From NCBI RefSeq assembly GCF_021462225.1, contig NC_061804.1, positions 9,723,740-9,787,739 on the forward strand: 64,000 nt of DNA. Direction: 5' to 3'. This document shows positions 1 through 11,778 of the stretch, piece after piece. Each line of letters starts with the position of its first letter. The first letter of the stretch is position 1. Both the position numbers and the translations under genes were made by a program. The notes under the pieces are model-generated. The model was not told the origin of the DNA. It saw only the letters and a list, made by a program, of their open reading frames with translations, and searched no databases. The stretch comes from Girardinichthys multiradiatus (taxonomy: Eukaryota > Chordata > Actinopteri > Cyprinodontiformes > Goodeidae).

Positions 1-1844
1 TAGGCAGTGTTCCTAAGGACACATTTACCTTTAGTAACCCAGTTTTAACTTGTTCTGTTCAAGCTTTTACGCACTGATAAAAACAGGCCTTCGCAAAACA
101 TCCCTGGCATCCGCCATCTATAAACCTCCTGATACAGCTAAGCCACAAGATGGAACCAGTGAGACATCTGAGCAAATGCTTTGTTGAAAGTAAGAACTAG
201 TACAAACACCAGGACAGCACCACGGACAGCTCCAGTGGGATAACTGCGCTCCAGATCCAGTAGTAAAATGTAAGGCCTGGTACACACAGCAGGAATTTTG
301 CCCCGATCATCGGTTTGGCTCTTAAGATATTCCTGCTGTGTAGTGTGTTGAGAGTGATCTATTCTGCTCGGAAGGACCTCAAATCAGGGATATTCAACAT
401 GTTGGGTTGTCTTGGCTCAATATCCTACCATGTGGGGTGTTCCCCGAGGACAAACAAGCATGCAGTCGGTTCAACGGGACATATAGCCAACCAGAAAATG
501 GGGTGACAGAAACACAGAAGGGAATTACTCTGAACTCACGTTTGACCTGGAGAGGGTTTGTGAGATTTCCTGTCTGAAATCTGAAATTTGTGAATGAAAC
601 CTGTTTGTATGTGGTGTGTTGTTTGCTGTGTGGCTAGACATCACACACTGTTGGACTGAACCTGTTACACCTGAGATTTTGTATCGTTACGTGTGGGGTC
701 TCTCAGGTTTTGAAAATCAGCCGACAATTTGAAAATCCTGCCGTGTGAACCAGGTTTAAGAAACCAACCTTGTCAACTCAGCTGTTCCACATCTGCTTGG
801 ACGTTGTTCCACTATACAGTTTTAACCCCAAAATATTTTATGGTTGCCTTATCAACCATAGTCATTTAAGTACCTAAAATCCTTCATTTTCCACCAGCAG
901 CTCAGGATCAAACCAATTCTGTAGCAGTAATGAGGACAATTATTCAATAAAAACCCATTACACAAGGATTCCTTTAACAGATGATTCTAAGTAGGATTTT
1001 GATATTTTAGATTCAGTTCTCACTTTGGTGAACTCAGCACCACTCTGTGTCGTCCAGTCGTTATAACAGTTTAAGGTAGTTTTTAAAACAAGGCAAATTT
1101 AAGAGTTCAAGATTCTGGAGGCACACTCCGTTCTTCGACCCATCCAACTGGCACAAGAACTGCCACTCATCCCTAGGTGATTAGTTATTCAGGTTGATAT
1201 AAGTCATTACAACCTTTAGGTCCCTCGTGGATAGATGGGGCATTTACCTTTAATATATAAAACTAATTACTACTATGGAACACCCGAGGAAGCCCCTTAG
1301 GTTTTTAAACTCTGACTACTAACTTGTCTCTGCTCTCCTCCACAGGTATGTAGCTGCCTTTTGCCTGCACATTACAACCCTTACACACACTCATGTAAAC
1401 CCTTCACTGATTTAACTGACATTCACACTTCATATTACAAACTTTGCTTTTACATTTATATTTGAGAACTCTTATACAATGGAAACCTTTACAAAATGAA
1501 ACGAACTGTACGCCAATCTTGTCCACAAGCGATATCTTTCATGTTTTAAAAAAGGCCCAAAAAACAGATAATATTCACAGTAAAACTGTCACTGTACCAT
1601 CCTGACTGCAGTAATAACCTACATCCAGACTGAAATTGTTACACATTAAATCAACCTAAATATCAACCTAAATACTGCTGCACACCTGAAGATGTGCTTG
1701 GAATAATGGAAATGATTGCTATTTAAAATATAGGAACTGTGCATTGTAAGTCTGATGCCTATTTCCTTTATTTTCTGTTTTTGAACTGAACTGACTTGAA
1801 TGTTTGGAATGATGTCAAACGGACACAGCAGGTCTTTCATCACC
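1..1844. other. Intergenic sequence, no gene seen
   Basis: AT-rich sequence with many stops in all frames. I see no splice-bounded coding exon, known transposon terminus or RNA gene. Short open frames here (for example at 315-506) have no recognisable domain. Confidence 0.5.
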
Positions 1845-2420
1845 ATCTTTAAAACTTTCTATAACACTCTTGCATCCACCCTTCTGTCACAAATAACCCC
1901 TGACACTGATCTCCATCCCCTCCACCCTACCTGCACTCCCATCTCTCTCATGCTGTACTCGTTTAGAACCCACATAATTCAACACATCCAATTTCAGTAC
2001 CTCTACACCTTGCAGCTTCACAAAGAAACATTCATAATTCTGTCTCACTTCTGACTTTTATTCTTCATCCCTCCAGAGGATACCTTCACTTGACCAAGCT
2101 CTCTTCCGCCTGCTCTCCACTCTCAGTACAGATCATAAAGTCATCTGCAAACATTATAATCTATAAGGACACCTGTCTGAACTCCTGTCGGCTTGTCTAT
2201 TATCTATGCAATCAAGAAAGGACTCAGAGCTAATACCTGATGTAATCCTACTCCCAACTTTATCCCATCTGTCAATCCTACCACACACCTCACCACCATT
2301 TTACTGTATTTGTATGTGTCCTACCCCACCTTCATGTCTAATCACCCCCTTAAAAAAATCTGGACAAAACAAAACAAAAATACTTCGAGATTGTACATAA
2401 AGGTACAAATACAAGTGCAG
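1845..2420 (-). mobile_element. LINE (RTE-like) reverse transcriptase relic
   Basis: The reverse complement carries a decayed reverse transcriptase. Around 2120-2160 it reads IMFADDFMICTESG, with the (Y/F)xDD catalytic motif at 2140-2151. Slightly upstream in element orientation (about 2195-2250) a degraded 'ALSPFL' block matches the usual stretch before the catalytic motif. The rest (1845-2045) resembles the downstream part of the same fish LINE family. No frame is open throughout, so this is a dead 5'- and 3'-truncated copy. Clade assignment is from memory of similar fish repeats. Confidence 0.6.
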
Positions 2421-3057
2421 TGTGGTGTAGCAGTAGAGTAGGCATTCCATATACAGAGGGTATTATGTCCTTAACACAGCGGTCTGCAGTTTAACTACCA
2501 ACCTTAGGACTTTGCTGATTGTCTGCCCCCTTTTCTGTCTGATCACTGTGAATAAACTAGTGCCACAAACAGGTCAGGATGTAACAGGGCTCGAGTAATT
2601 TTCAGCTTCACCTGATAGAGCAAAACTGTTAAGCTGAATTCCTGCAGCCCACATCCAACTTGTGAACTATATCCGTCACACGAGATGATTTCATATAATT
2701 ATTATCAATGGTGCACTGGTATATCACTTTAAATTTCCAGTTAAAACAGGACTACTTTGATTGTATAAATAAACATTTATCCCATTTGACTCTTGATGTA
2801 GGCTATGTTGTAGGTTTTAGCCCCTTCTGGGATTGAGTTCAACGTCCCTGGGCTAAGCCAAAAACACACAAAAACTTTCCTGATGTGGGTGAACTATAGT
2901 AAGGCAGCTAATTTGGGCTAATAATTGTACATCTTTGGTGTAGAAGTATTTTACTGGGTGAAGAAAACAGGAACCTTTTGTTGCAGCTCAGAGATAAATT
3001 ATAAATCAACCAAGAAAACTTCAATTAGTGCATCTCTAATTAAAATCCACTTGTGAC
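2421..3057. other. Intergenic sequence, nothing recognised
   Basis: No coding signal, repeat boundary or RNA gene is visible between the two LINE copies. Confidence 0.5.
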
Positions 3058-3068
3058 ACAGATTCAAT

Positions 3069-4100
3069 TAAGCATCCGGAGATCGGGTCGTCGAGGTCTT
3101 CACCTTCGTCCGCTGCCCGATCCTCTTTGCACCGGTCCCTCATGGTTCCCCCTGCAGGTGGTGGGCCCACTGGGAGACGCATCTCTCATTCAGGCTTGGC
3201 CCGGCCCGCGAGGAGTAACCCGACTACCAGGCGCTTGCCAACAAGTCCTGACCCCAGGCCTGGCTCCAGGGTGGGACCCCGATTCCGCCGTACCGGGCAA
3301 CGTCACATGCCTTGTTTTTGTGGTCTTCATGAAAGCGTTTGAACAGCTCTTTGTCTGACCCGTATCCCAGAACCTGTTTGCCATGGTACACCCTGCCAGG
3401 GGCATTTAAGCCCCGGACAACATAGCCTCTAGGATCATTCAAGCACTCAAACCCCTCCACCACGTTAAGGTGGCAGTTCAGGGAACAGATGTCAAGTGGA
3501 GGAGTTTAAGTATCTCGGGGTCTTGTTCACGAGTAAGGGGAGAATGGAGAGGGAGATTGACAGACGGATCGGTGCGGCCACCGCAGTAATGGGGGTGCTG
3601 TGCCGGTCCGTTGTGGTGAAGAAAGAGCTGAGCCGAAAAATCGAAGCTCTCAATTTACTGGTCAGTCTACGTTCCTAACCTCACCTATGGACAAGAACTT
3701 TGGGTCATGACCGAAAGATCCTGGATACAAGCGGCTGAAATGAGCTTCCTCCGTAGGGTGGCCGGGCACTCCCTTAGAGATAGGGTGAGGAGCCCGGCCA
3801 TCAAGGAGGAGCTCAGAGTAGAGCCGCTGCTCCTCCACATCGAGAAGAGTCAGTTGAGGTGGCTCGGGCATCTGTATCGGATGCCTTCTGGACGCCTTCC
3901 TCGGGAGGTGTTCCAGGCACGTCCCACCAGGAGGAGGCCAAGGGGACGGTCCAGGACACGCTGGAGGGACTGGCCTGGGAACGCCTTGGGCTCCCCCCGG
4001 AGGAGCTGGAGGAGGTGTCTGGGGGGAGGGAAGTCTGGGCATCTTTACTGAGTCAGCTGCCCCCACGACCCAGTTCTGGATGAAGCTGAAAACGACAACA
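3069..4100 (+). mobile_element. Internally deleted non-LTR retrotransposon (LINE) flanked by 11-bp duplications
   Basis: GC-rich block in AT-rich surroundings. The first part (3070-3485) resembles the GC-rich untranslated leader of a fish LINE and ends in the 'cccctccaccacgttaagg' stretch. It is joined directly to the C-terminal part of the LINE ORF: 3496-3675 reads EEFKYLGVLFTSKGRMEREI..., and after a frameshift 3707-4051 reads MTERSWIQAAEMSFLRR... and LRWLGHLYRM. The element ends in an (aacgac/aacaac) tail. The 11-mer ACAGATTCAAT lies immediately before it (3058-3068) and after it (4101-4111), as expected of target-primed insertion. Most of the endonuclease and RT region is absent. Confidence 0.7.
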
Positions 4101-4111
4101 ACAGATTCAAT

Positions 4112-5525
4112 AAGGTTCAGAAACTTTTCTCAGAGATTTTGATCCGTATTGACATAACAGCATCATAAAGTTGCTGCAGATTTCTTGGCAACATGTCCAT
4201 GAGGCAAATCCCAAGGGTGGCCTGTTAGATTGTGATCTGTGGAGGCTTTTGGAGGACAGTGAACTCATCATCATGTCCAAGAAACTGTTTGCTTTGAGCT
4301 TTGTGGCATGGTGCATAATTCTACTGGAAGCAGCCATCAGAAGATAGTTACACTGTGGTTATAAAGGATGGACATGTTCGGCAACAGTACCCAAGTAGGT
4401 TGTGGGGTTTAAACAATACTGAGTTAGTACTAAAGGGCTAGCCACCAGCAGTCTGAACTGTTGATACAGTGCAGGGTGGATCCATGCTTTTATGTTTACA
4501 CCAAATTCTGACCCTTCTAACTGAACATTAAAGCTGAAACTGAGACCTATTGTAGCCTTGGTTTTTTTTACGAAATGACTGGTGCTGCCTAAAGGTTCCA
4601 AATATTGTGAGTTCTGAGATAGCATTTTGCAATCTTTGTCTGGAATGAGTTGTTTCTGACCCTTCTATCATCTGGAACCAGTCTGTCCATTCCCCTTTGA
4701 CACAAACAAGGCAATTTTTGACCATGCATCTGCTGCTATGTTATATGTTCCCTATTATTCAGACCACTCTGTGTTAATCAAGAGATGGTTGTGCATTAAA
4801 TGCTCCCAGCATATCAGCAGTTTCTGAAACAGTCAGACCAGCCAGCCTGGTACCAACAACCATCAAAGTCACTCAAACTTCTTTTCTAGGCCCATTGTAA
4901 TACTCAGATTGAATCTCAGCAAGTCTCCTACACTACGTCTAGATGTTTACATGTACTGAGTTGTTGCCATGTAATTGGCCAACTCACTGTTTATCTTAAC
5001 ATGCAACTGCAGAGGTTTTTTTTTTGGTTTTTTTTTGTGTCCTGTCTGGCAGAGTATCGCTCGGAATTGTTGTCTGAGTGCCAAGAAATTGCCCAACAGA
5101 TTTACTTTCACAAGCAGAGCATCACAGCTAATGCTTTAAAGCTCTGCTTGATATTTATAGAAGAAACTTTATTATAAACTTCTTTGGGAATATTTAAATT
5201 GTTACGGACACAGAGACTGAAATGAAAAGGAAAAAAGAAGCTCAAAAAAGAGAGAGATGGGGAAAAAGGGGAGAAAAGGAGGAAAGAGTGGAGGAGAGAA
5301 AGAAGGATAAAGAGAATACAAGATTACACCCTGCTTGCTTCTATACCTACAGCTGTTTTTTTTTTTTTAACAAAATAGTACTGAAGAGGTTTACCTAATA
5401 AAGTGGCCAGCAAGTGTTATTATCCAAAATCATTGTGTCCTTTTTTCTGGTGCTTCTTCTTGCTATTATTATTATTATATTTGTTATTATTGTTATTATA
5501 ACAATATGCATTTTCATGCTGTGCC
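4112..5525. other. Intergenic sequence with simple repeats
   Basis: No gene recognised. Contains a purine-rich tract (about 5222-5312), a poly-T run near 5357 and an imperfect (ATT)n tract (about 5462-5500). Some stretches (4700-4960) resemble decayed antisense transposon sequence, but not clearly enough to name. Confidence 0.45.
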
Positions 5526-5598
5526 ACATTTCTATGGAAGCAAATCGTTACCATATTTCAAATGAAAATATGGTAACGATTTGCTTCCATACATTTCT
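5526..5598. repeat. 57-bp perfect palindrome flanked by an 8-bp direct duplication (micro-foldback element)
   Basis: Positions 5534-5558 and 5566-5590 are exact reverse complements (25 bp each, loop caaatga at 5559-5565). The arms begin ATGGAAGCAAATCG and close on TTACCATATTT. The 8-mer ACATTTCT directly precedes (5526-5533) and follows (5591-5598) the palindrome. A terminal inverted repeat plus an 8-bp duplication is the signature of a hAT-type insertion, but at 57 bp this would be exceptionally small. It could also be a hairpin produced by templated repair. Transcribed, it would form a stable stem. Confidence 0.75.
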
Positions 5599-7429
5599 TT
5601 TTAGGATTGTGATTATTTTTGAATAACGACATACCAGATGTAGCTGGACATCAGTGGTTCTCCACAGTTTGGGCTTGCCGCTTTAACTGTTTTATTCTGG
5701 GTACAACATGGCCATGTTGTTGCTAATGACTTCAGGCAACTCTCTGAAGTGACAGCCTCAGCACTGATATACAGCGAACATGAAGCACTGAACCCTTAAG
5801 CTTTTTCATCTTTGGAGCAACAACAAATAATTCACACTGCTAAACACAAAGAGCAGAGATAATTGAATGTAGAAGAATGATCTGTATGTCTTGCTGCTGG
5901 ACTGCAGGTGAGTTGGTACAATAAAACTTGAACTTTTATGTAAAAAAAGAGACCAAAGGATGAATGAATAATGCTATAATGCTATGATAGACAGGTTTCC
6001 TATAAACTTTAATGTCCGTCCTTTTTACTCAAATACTAATGTATAAATACAAAAGTTTACTATGGATTTATGACAGATTTTTCTGCAGCGGTCAGGCTTT
6101 AAATGGATGGATGGATGGATGTTTCAAACAATAGCTAAGGAAATAAAACCTCTTTCTTTGACTACATAGGAACTCTGGATAAATAAAAAAGAGCAAAAAA
6201 CATGTCCACACTGACTCACTTGTCAAGACAAACATATTTTCCCAGTGAGAAACAATGATTTTAACTGTTCACAGAACTGATGCACGCAGCAGGGGGGCAG
6301 CTGACTGTGGCAACATTCTGGTCAGAAATAAGAGAGGGGTGTGTGTTCTTGTGTTGGTGGGGGAGTGACTTATTGAGTCTGCTGCTGCTGACAGGCTGAT
6401 TACACCCAGAAGTCAACAGGGATCAGTAATGCACCAGTCTACCACGGACAGGGAGGGAGGAAGGAAGGGATGGGTGTGCCAGACCATCCTTCATCCAAAC
6501 CACCACAACCACTAATGCCGCTACCCCCCTTCCCCTTTCTGCCTCCTGCATCAGGGAGGAGGGCTATCCCAGCTTCCCCTCGTCCCAGCATCATGCTTTC
6601 CACTCTGCAGTATCTCCTGAAGTTAGCTACCAGGGCTTGGCCCTGACAGACAATCCTCAGGTTCACTAAGGTAACTTATTTAACTTTAACTGCTATTATT
6701 CATATATTATTTTAGTTGCAAAGTACCACACATAACTATATAATCATCTTTCAGTTTGTACAAACGTTTTTATTTCCTAAGCAACAACATATAAAAGATA
6801 GGCATAATTGTAGAGTTGTTGCTTATGTCTTAATGTCTACAAGGTGGGATTTTGTGGTCCTTAAAGGTTATAACATCAGTAAATCACTCAAAGGTTTACT
6901 AAGGCTTCTTTTCTCCACCAGCATATCTCAAATGTGCACAGAAATGAGGTATAAACATTGATATATTAGTTTTTTCAGTACTCTGCAGAACAATAAACCT
7001 TGAAAATATTAATCCATAACAAAATAATACAGGCTCCTCAGCATCATATACAGAGTTCCACTTTAAAGGCACAACAATATGTTTTATTTCTCCAAAAGAA
7101 TGACATGGCTTCATTAAATAACTGTAGTAACAGTGGATTAGTTTTGGTAGTGAACTGTGTATCTGAAATATTCAGAGCTGCAGTTAAACCATCATCACAC
7201 GCCTGCGTATGACACAATACAAAAACAAGCAAGCATCACACAAGCAAACACAGCGAAGGACTAGGGGGGTTCTGATATCCAGAATGTATATTTGCCGCTA
7301 ATTTTGCGCATCAAAGCGAACAGCCCCTTTATCACCGGCAAAATATGGTCCCAGGACTAACAGACTGCACCGTCAGTTGTGGCATAGCAACCTTTGTGCA
7401 GACAACATATATAAATCAGACAGTTTAGA
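5599..7429. other. Intergenic sequence, no supported gene
   Basis: Contains a short (GGAT)n tract at about 6101-6120. A more GC-rich stretch at 6290-6660 has an open frame on the minus strand (6439-6666) and a proline-rich one on the plus strand. Neither shows a recognisable domain or convincing splice-bounded exon. It could be an untranslated exon of the gene whose promoter appears at 7430-7745. Confidence 0.4.
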
Positions 7430-7745
7430 GGATCTTAGGTCTGCAGACGTTTAACAACCCGTTTCGTGCTGCTAGCCTACCGCCGCCTCTCCATCTATAG
7501 CAACCCTCTGGAAAGCACCTGGTTGCCCAGGAAAAAGCAGCACGAACCGCACGCACTGAACGGTTACCTGAACCGAGGCCTCTCCCGTGGCAACGTGGGT
7601 CTCTCTCGGGTCCTCCTCGGGGGGTTGGGGGGGAGGGGGTCTAGCCGGTCCGCCTCTCACTCTCCGGAGGGCTGCTGGGATTCCTCACCACGCTCTCCCT
7701 GGTCCTCTGACGGAGCTCCACTCCAGCGATAAGTGGCTGTGCCGC
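7430..7745 (-). promoter_or_regulatory. GC-rich probable promoter and noncoding first exon of a leftward gene
   Basis: CpG-rich island of about 300 bp in AT-rich sequence. On the minus strand an ETS-type site (acttcctgt, about 7747-7755) precedes a GC-rich stretch ending in a good splice donor (CTCGGTTCAG|GTAACC, about 7565-7580). RFX-like half-sites (ggttgccc, gtggcaac) are also present. This fits a minus-strand gene whose coding exons lie to the left, mostly outside the window. The open frame at 7466-7732 (+) is probably only a by-product of GC content. Orientation is inferred. Confidence 0.4.
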
Positions 7746-8412
7746 AACAGGAAGTTAATCTAGCCATATTTCAAAATAAGCTAAATTTTACAGTCTGTAT
7801 CTTAATTTTAGTCGTCAAAAACAGATTTAAATATTTCACAACCCCGTTAACATCAACAAAAGAAGCTGAAATAATACAGCCAATAAAAAAAAACTATCTA
7901 GCTTTCTAAAATATAATTTTATCTATTTTGATTTCTGAGGGGCATTTTGAGATATAACTATATGAAAAAGTTTTTTAAACACTGCCATAACATTTGATGT
8001 CGCTTCTTTTCATTTCAGGCGTTTATTGATTAAAAATGCGGTAAAATAAAAAATAATTTAGCGAAAATCTACCGAGCAACAACAACGGTTTACAGTTAAC
8101 CTAGCTTGCAGCAGCTAGCAACACTGGCGTTAAACTGCTAATTTTGGTGCGTTCAATTTCTACACAGATGTGGGACTTTCCATGTTCTAAGTTTCAAAAA
8201 ATAACTAATAACACTGAAATAATTATATACAATTTTAAAGCGGACATATCATGCTTTTAAATCATTCAGTTATGATCTATATAAAGTGGAACTACAATGC
8301 TTTGGTCTGAACTCCTTGTTATTGCAGCTCCACAAGCCCCTCTTTTACCTGTTCTGAGGTGTGTAGAATATAAACTATGTGTGTAATATAAACTATTTAT
8401 GTATGTAATTGG
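7746..8412. other. Intergenic sequence, nothing recognised
   Basis: AT-rich, no coding signal or clear repeat boundary. Confidence 0.45.
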
Positions 8413-8899
8413 CATGTGTACATAGAGCAGAAGGGGTCAAGCTTAGGGAGTGAAGCATAGAGTCCAAAGTCATAAATTAGTGAAGGACAAGGAATCACCG
8501 ATGGGGGAGAAGAAGACAGGGGAGAACAGGGCACAGAGAGGGCAAGGTCATAAATTGGGGAAGGAGATAAGGCGGGAGCCAGACAGGACATGAGGTTATA
8601 TTGTTGCTGGGGAGATATTTACAGACAGGATGATTGTGTATGTGTACTGCATAGCAGCGAGGGGTATATAAAGGTATTGTGGCCCCTCCAAAACAGACAA
8701 CACACAGACGTTTCCAGGTACCAGTGTAAGTGTGTGTCTCCCTCTCTGAATTCAGATTGGTTTTAATAAACTTGTGGAAACGTACAACTGATCTCTGACT
8801 GAGGATTGTCCTTTGGGGTGCCAAATAAAAAGAGTCGGGGAGAGGTGAGGAGTAATGTAAGAGTTAACTGACGGCCAGTAAAGTTTTCCTACCTCAACA
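8413..8899 (+). mobile_element. Probable solo LTR of a retroelement
   Basis: Shows LTR promoter layout: a TATA box TATATAAA (8665-8672) about 90 bp upstream of a polyadenylation signal AATAAA (8765-8770), with a second signal at 8824-8829, and an end ...CTCAACA. The 5-mer ATTGG flanks the proposed limits (8408-8412 and 8900-8904), which fits a TSD. The 5' end would then be CATGTG rather than the usual TG, so the left limit may be off by 2 bp. No internal retroelement genes follow. Confidence 0.5.
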
Positions 8900-8904
8900 A
8901 TTGG

Positions 8905-9571
8905 TGCGTCTGAGAGCAATTCGTTTTGGTGCCGTCTCTTTAAATGCTACTGAGGCACTTCACACCCCGCTCCCCTCCAGGTCAAAGAGCATTCCACTTT
9001 AACCATTTACCACTTCAGCCATTTTGTAGTTTGATAACGGAGATACAATTATCAAACGCCGCAGAAACAAGACAAAAACGGCAAAAACAATGAAAAACTG
9101 TTTTGTAATAATAATATTAAAACACGTACGTAAAACAAGTACAGTTCTGTCCTCAAGGAGTTAAAAGCAGCACAGAGCTCTAACATAAACAGAAGGCACG
9201 ATGCTACTGCTATCAGTATAATGGTCAGGACTTCATATCAACACACAATGAATTCATGTCTAAAATAAAGTTTGTTGTCATTGTAGAGAGTTGAAAAAAA
9301 TGGCTACATGAAAAAAAAAACTTTGTTGAAATAATATCCTCCTATTTTTGGTTATTTTGTGTAAATGCAAATTTTATAAGTCCAGTAGAGGGCACTCTCG
9401 TGCCACTGTGGATCTGCCAGGGAGGATAAAGTTTCCAGTTCTGGGCATGCGCAGCTCAGAATAAACGAGCTCTGGCCCAGACAACACGCTAATCGCTGTC
9501 TCCTCTCTGATTCACAAGTACGATAAAAGGCAACTTTCATAAGCCCAAAAATTAATTTCAATGTAATAAAA
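8905..9571. other. Intergenic sequence preceding the gypsy element
   Basis: No gene seen. Around 9450-9475 it carries a motif with a polyadenylation signal (gcagctcagaataaacgag) that recurs in the gypsy LTR at 10045-10069. Part of this stretch may therefore derive from a related LTR. Confidence 0.4.
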
Positions 9572-9577
9572 ATATTT

Positions 9578-10148
9578 TGAGATTATTACTGCAGTATTTT
9601 AAGTGACTGATGATACGTGTAATTTCACCAGTTTTATAGTTAGCTTTAGCCAGTGTTCGGAAGATGCCATGTTTTCTGTTAGAGCCTAAACGGATTTTTG
9701 GATGTATCTAATTGACATAATCAGTCACCGCTGTTGTGTCTGGATTTAAACATGGTTAAAATGTTAATCTGTCAGTAATTTTTTGTGTGTGTGGCAAGCT
9801 CCATGACGTTCATAATCACCAGTTGTGATTAGATGCAATGCTTTTGTCCGTTTTGTTATTTTAATTTAAGATCCGATTCTCTATTGTAAGTAATTTTGTG
9901 TTTATTATCATATTTTATTTTCTGTTTAAGAGAAAAAAGGTGATTGGTTCCCTTTTTTTATTTGTGCCGATTTTATTTTTCTTTCTTTGTAAGTACATTG
10001 TCGATTGTATTTATGTATGAATTGTTTTTGTTTCTTAAAAATTCGCAGCTCAGAATAAACGAGCTCTGGGTATTAGCTGCACAGTCCTCTTCAGCCTGTG
10101 TGGCGCTTGCTGCTGACCCAAGTTCCCCTAGATCTGGTGCCGGTAACA
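9578..10148 (+). repeat. 5' LTR of the gypsy element
   Basis: Begins TGAGATTATT and ends CCGGTAACA. The terminal 25 bp recurs at 15134-15158. A polyadenylation signal AATAAA lies at about 10053-10058. The 5' limit rests on the flanking ATATTT and the TG dinucleotide and is less certain than the 3' limit. Confidence 0.55.
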
Positions 10149-10150
10149 AT

Positions 10151-10169
10151 TGGGGGCTCGTCCCGGGAT
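10151..10169 (+). other. Primer binding site, tRNA-Pro type
   Basis: TGGGGGCTCGTCCCGGGAT starts 2 bp after the LTR. It matches the well-known tRNA-Pro primer site (TGGGGGCTCGTCCGGGAT) apart from one extra C. Confidence 0.75.
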
Positions 10170-10374
10170 CCCACGTGGCTTGTCAGGAAAGATTGGTGCA
10201 GAGACGACGAGAGACAGTATCTGAGGCTTCAGGGAAGGCTGCGTTGAATGTGTCATTCAGAGAGCCGAAGCAACAGGTGAAACGTCAGCATGACTACCAT
10301 CACTCTACGCAGAGGATTAATATTCAAGATACAAAAAAAACTTTTTACATTGAATCCCGAGCAGCTACAGACAG

Positions 10375-11778
10375 TTGTCTTCAATTGACGATGGAGGTTC
10401 CATTCACGTTCATGATTTAAGCAAACCCGAACTGTATGATGTGATTGTTGACTTTGTTAGAAGTGAGAAACTGGAAGCATTGGAGGATGGAGGCATGGCT
10501 CAACTTGTTCTTTTGGATGATCTGGTTAGTAACCTGCTCACCTCTGATGCCGGTGCAGCTGGAGATGACCCAACCACACTTTTAAGAACAGATGTGTCAA
10601 CCAGTCGGTCTGGTTGTCTTGCCTCTCTTCAGCCGGATCCCATTGATTCAGGCTTGCGTACAGCTACTCCAACTACAGACATTCCCTTGCAGCCAACACA
10701 TGCAATCAACAAAATCCATACACCGTCCCTTTTGCCTCTGGACAGTGACTTGCGGGCTCATGAAGGTACTGCGGGAGGCGCCACTTCTGGCACACCAGCG
10801 AAAACAACTACAGCGAGTGAAAGTGGTAAGAGGAGTCCCACTTCCAGTGTGGGAGACCAGATTTTGAGGCTAAGTGATGTTGCAGCCTTGTTTCCACGCA
10901 GGGAGTTTAGGCTTCATGGTGGGCAGATCTCTGATTTTGGTTCTGATGTGTCATACAGTAACCTGTGTAGACAAATAGATGAAGGGTTGCAGGAAGGTTT
11001 TACTGAAACAGAAGTAATTCACACAATCCTCAAGATAATGAAGCCAGGTACATTCAAAGAAATGTTGTCTAATAAATGTGACTTAAACATCGATGAGCTT
11101 AAGAGGTTCCTGCGCTCTCATATCAGAGATAAAAATAGTACTGAGCTTTTCCAAGATTTAAATAACGCAAAGCAACAAGAGAAAGAGAGTGCCCAGCAAT
11201 TTCTGTGCAGAATAATGGGACTTAAACAGCATGTCCTTTTTGAGTCAGAGCAACCTGGTGCAGATTTTAGCTATGATAAGAAATTGTACAGGGTACATTT
11301 CTGCACACACTGTACCAAGGGTTGAATGAAAAAAACTTATGTCAGACATGATCTTAAACCTTTCCTTGGTGACTTGCAGATTAGTGATCGTTTTCTCTTA
11401 GAACATATCATAAAGTCTACAAGTGAGGAGGCAGAGAGACGGAGACGTTTTGGGTCAGTATCAAAGACTCGACCTGTGACTGTAGGTGCAGCTCAGCTTG
11501 ACAATACTGACACAAAACAAGATAAAGTTGACATTGAGTTGCAGGCTAACCGTGCTGCAGTTAAAGAATTGACTGCACAGGTGTCTTCTCTGACCAAACA
11601 GTTGTCCCAGGTAGTAAAAACGTCTGACAAAGCAGTGTCTGACTATCCCTCTCTTCCCAAGCCTCCAGCAGCTCCAGCTGAAACCCGAGGCAGATGCAGC
11701 AACTGTGTTGAGCAGGTTTAGGCTACCTGCCCTCACTGTTTCAAAGCTGGCCATCGTGCTGTTGGCTGTCTGCAATGA
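10375..11778 (+). pseudogene. Gypsy gag polyprotein (broken)
   Basis: One frame with in-frame stops at 11323-11325 and 11719-11721. The middle part (10900-11330) resembles a capsid region, with a Q/E-rich stretch (DLNNAKQQEKESAQQFLCRI). A coiled-coil-like segment follows at about 11540-11640. The C-terminus carries a zinc knuckle, CPHCFKAGHRAVGC (CX2CX4HX4C, about 11728-11769), the usual nucleic-acid-binding motif of Gag. No convincing ATG was found at the start, so the N-terminus is uncertain. Confidence 0.65.

Noticed and set aside
6439..6666. GC-rich open frame on the minus strand
   Set aside because: No domain, glycine/proline-biased composition and no convincing splice pair; an open frame on the opposite strand looks equally good.
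7466..7732. 88-aa open frame on the plus strand
   Set aside because: Lies in the CpG-rich block; arginine/serine/glycine-rich content reflects GC richness and no family is recognised.
8495..8824. 109-aa minus-strand frame
   Set aside because: Falls inside the proposed solo LTR across its TATA and polyadenylation signals; no domain.
10045..10069. Possible tandem LTR based on the repeated polyadenylation-signal motif
   Set aside because: Only about 25 bp is shared between 9451 and 10045 and flanking sequences differ, so a full second LTR cannot be claimed.
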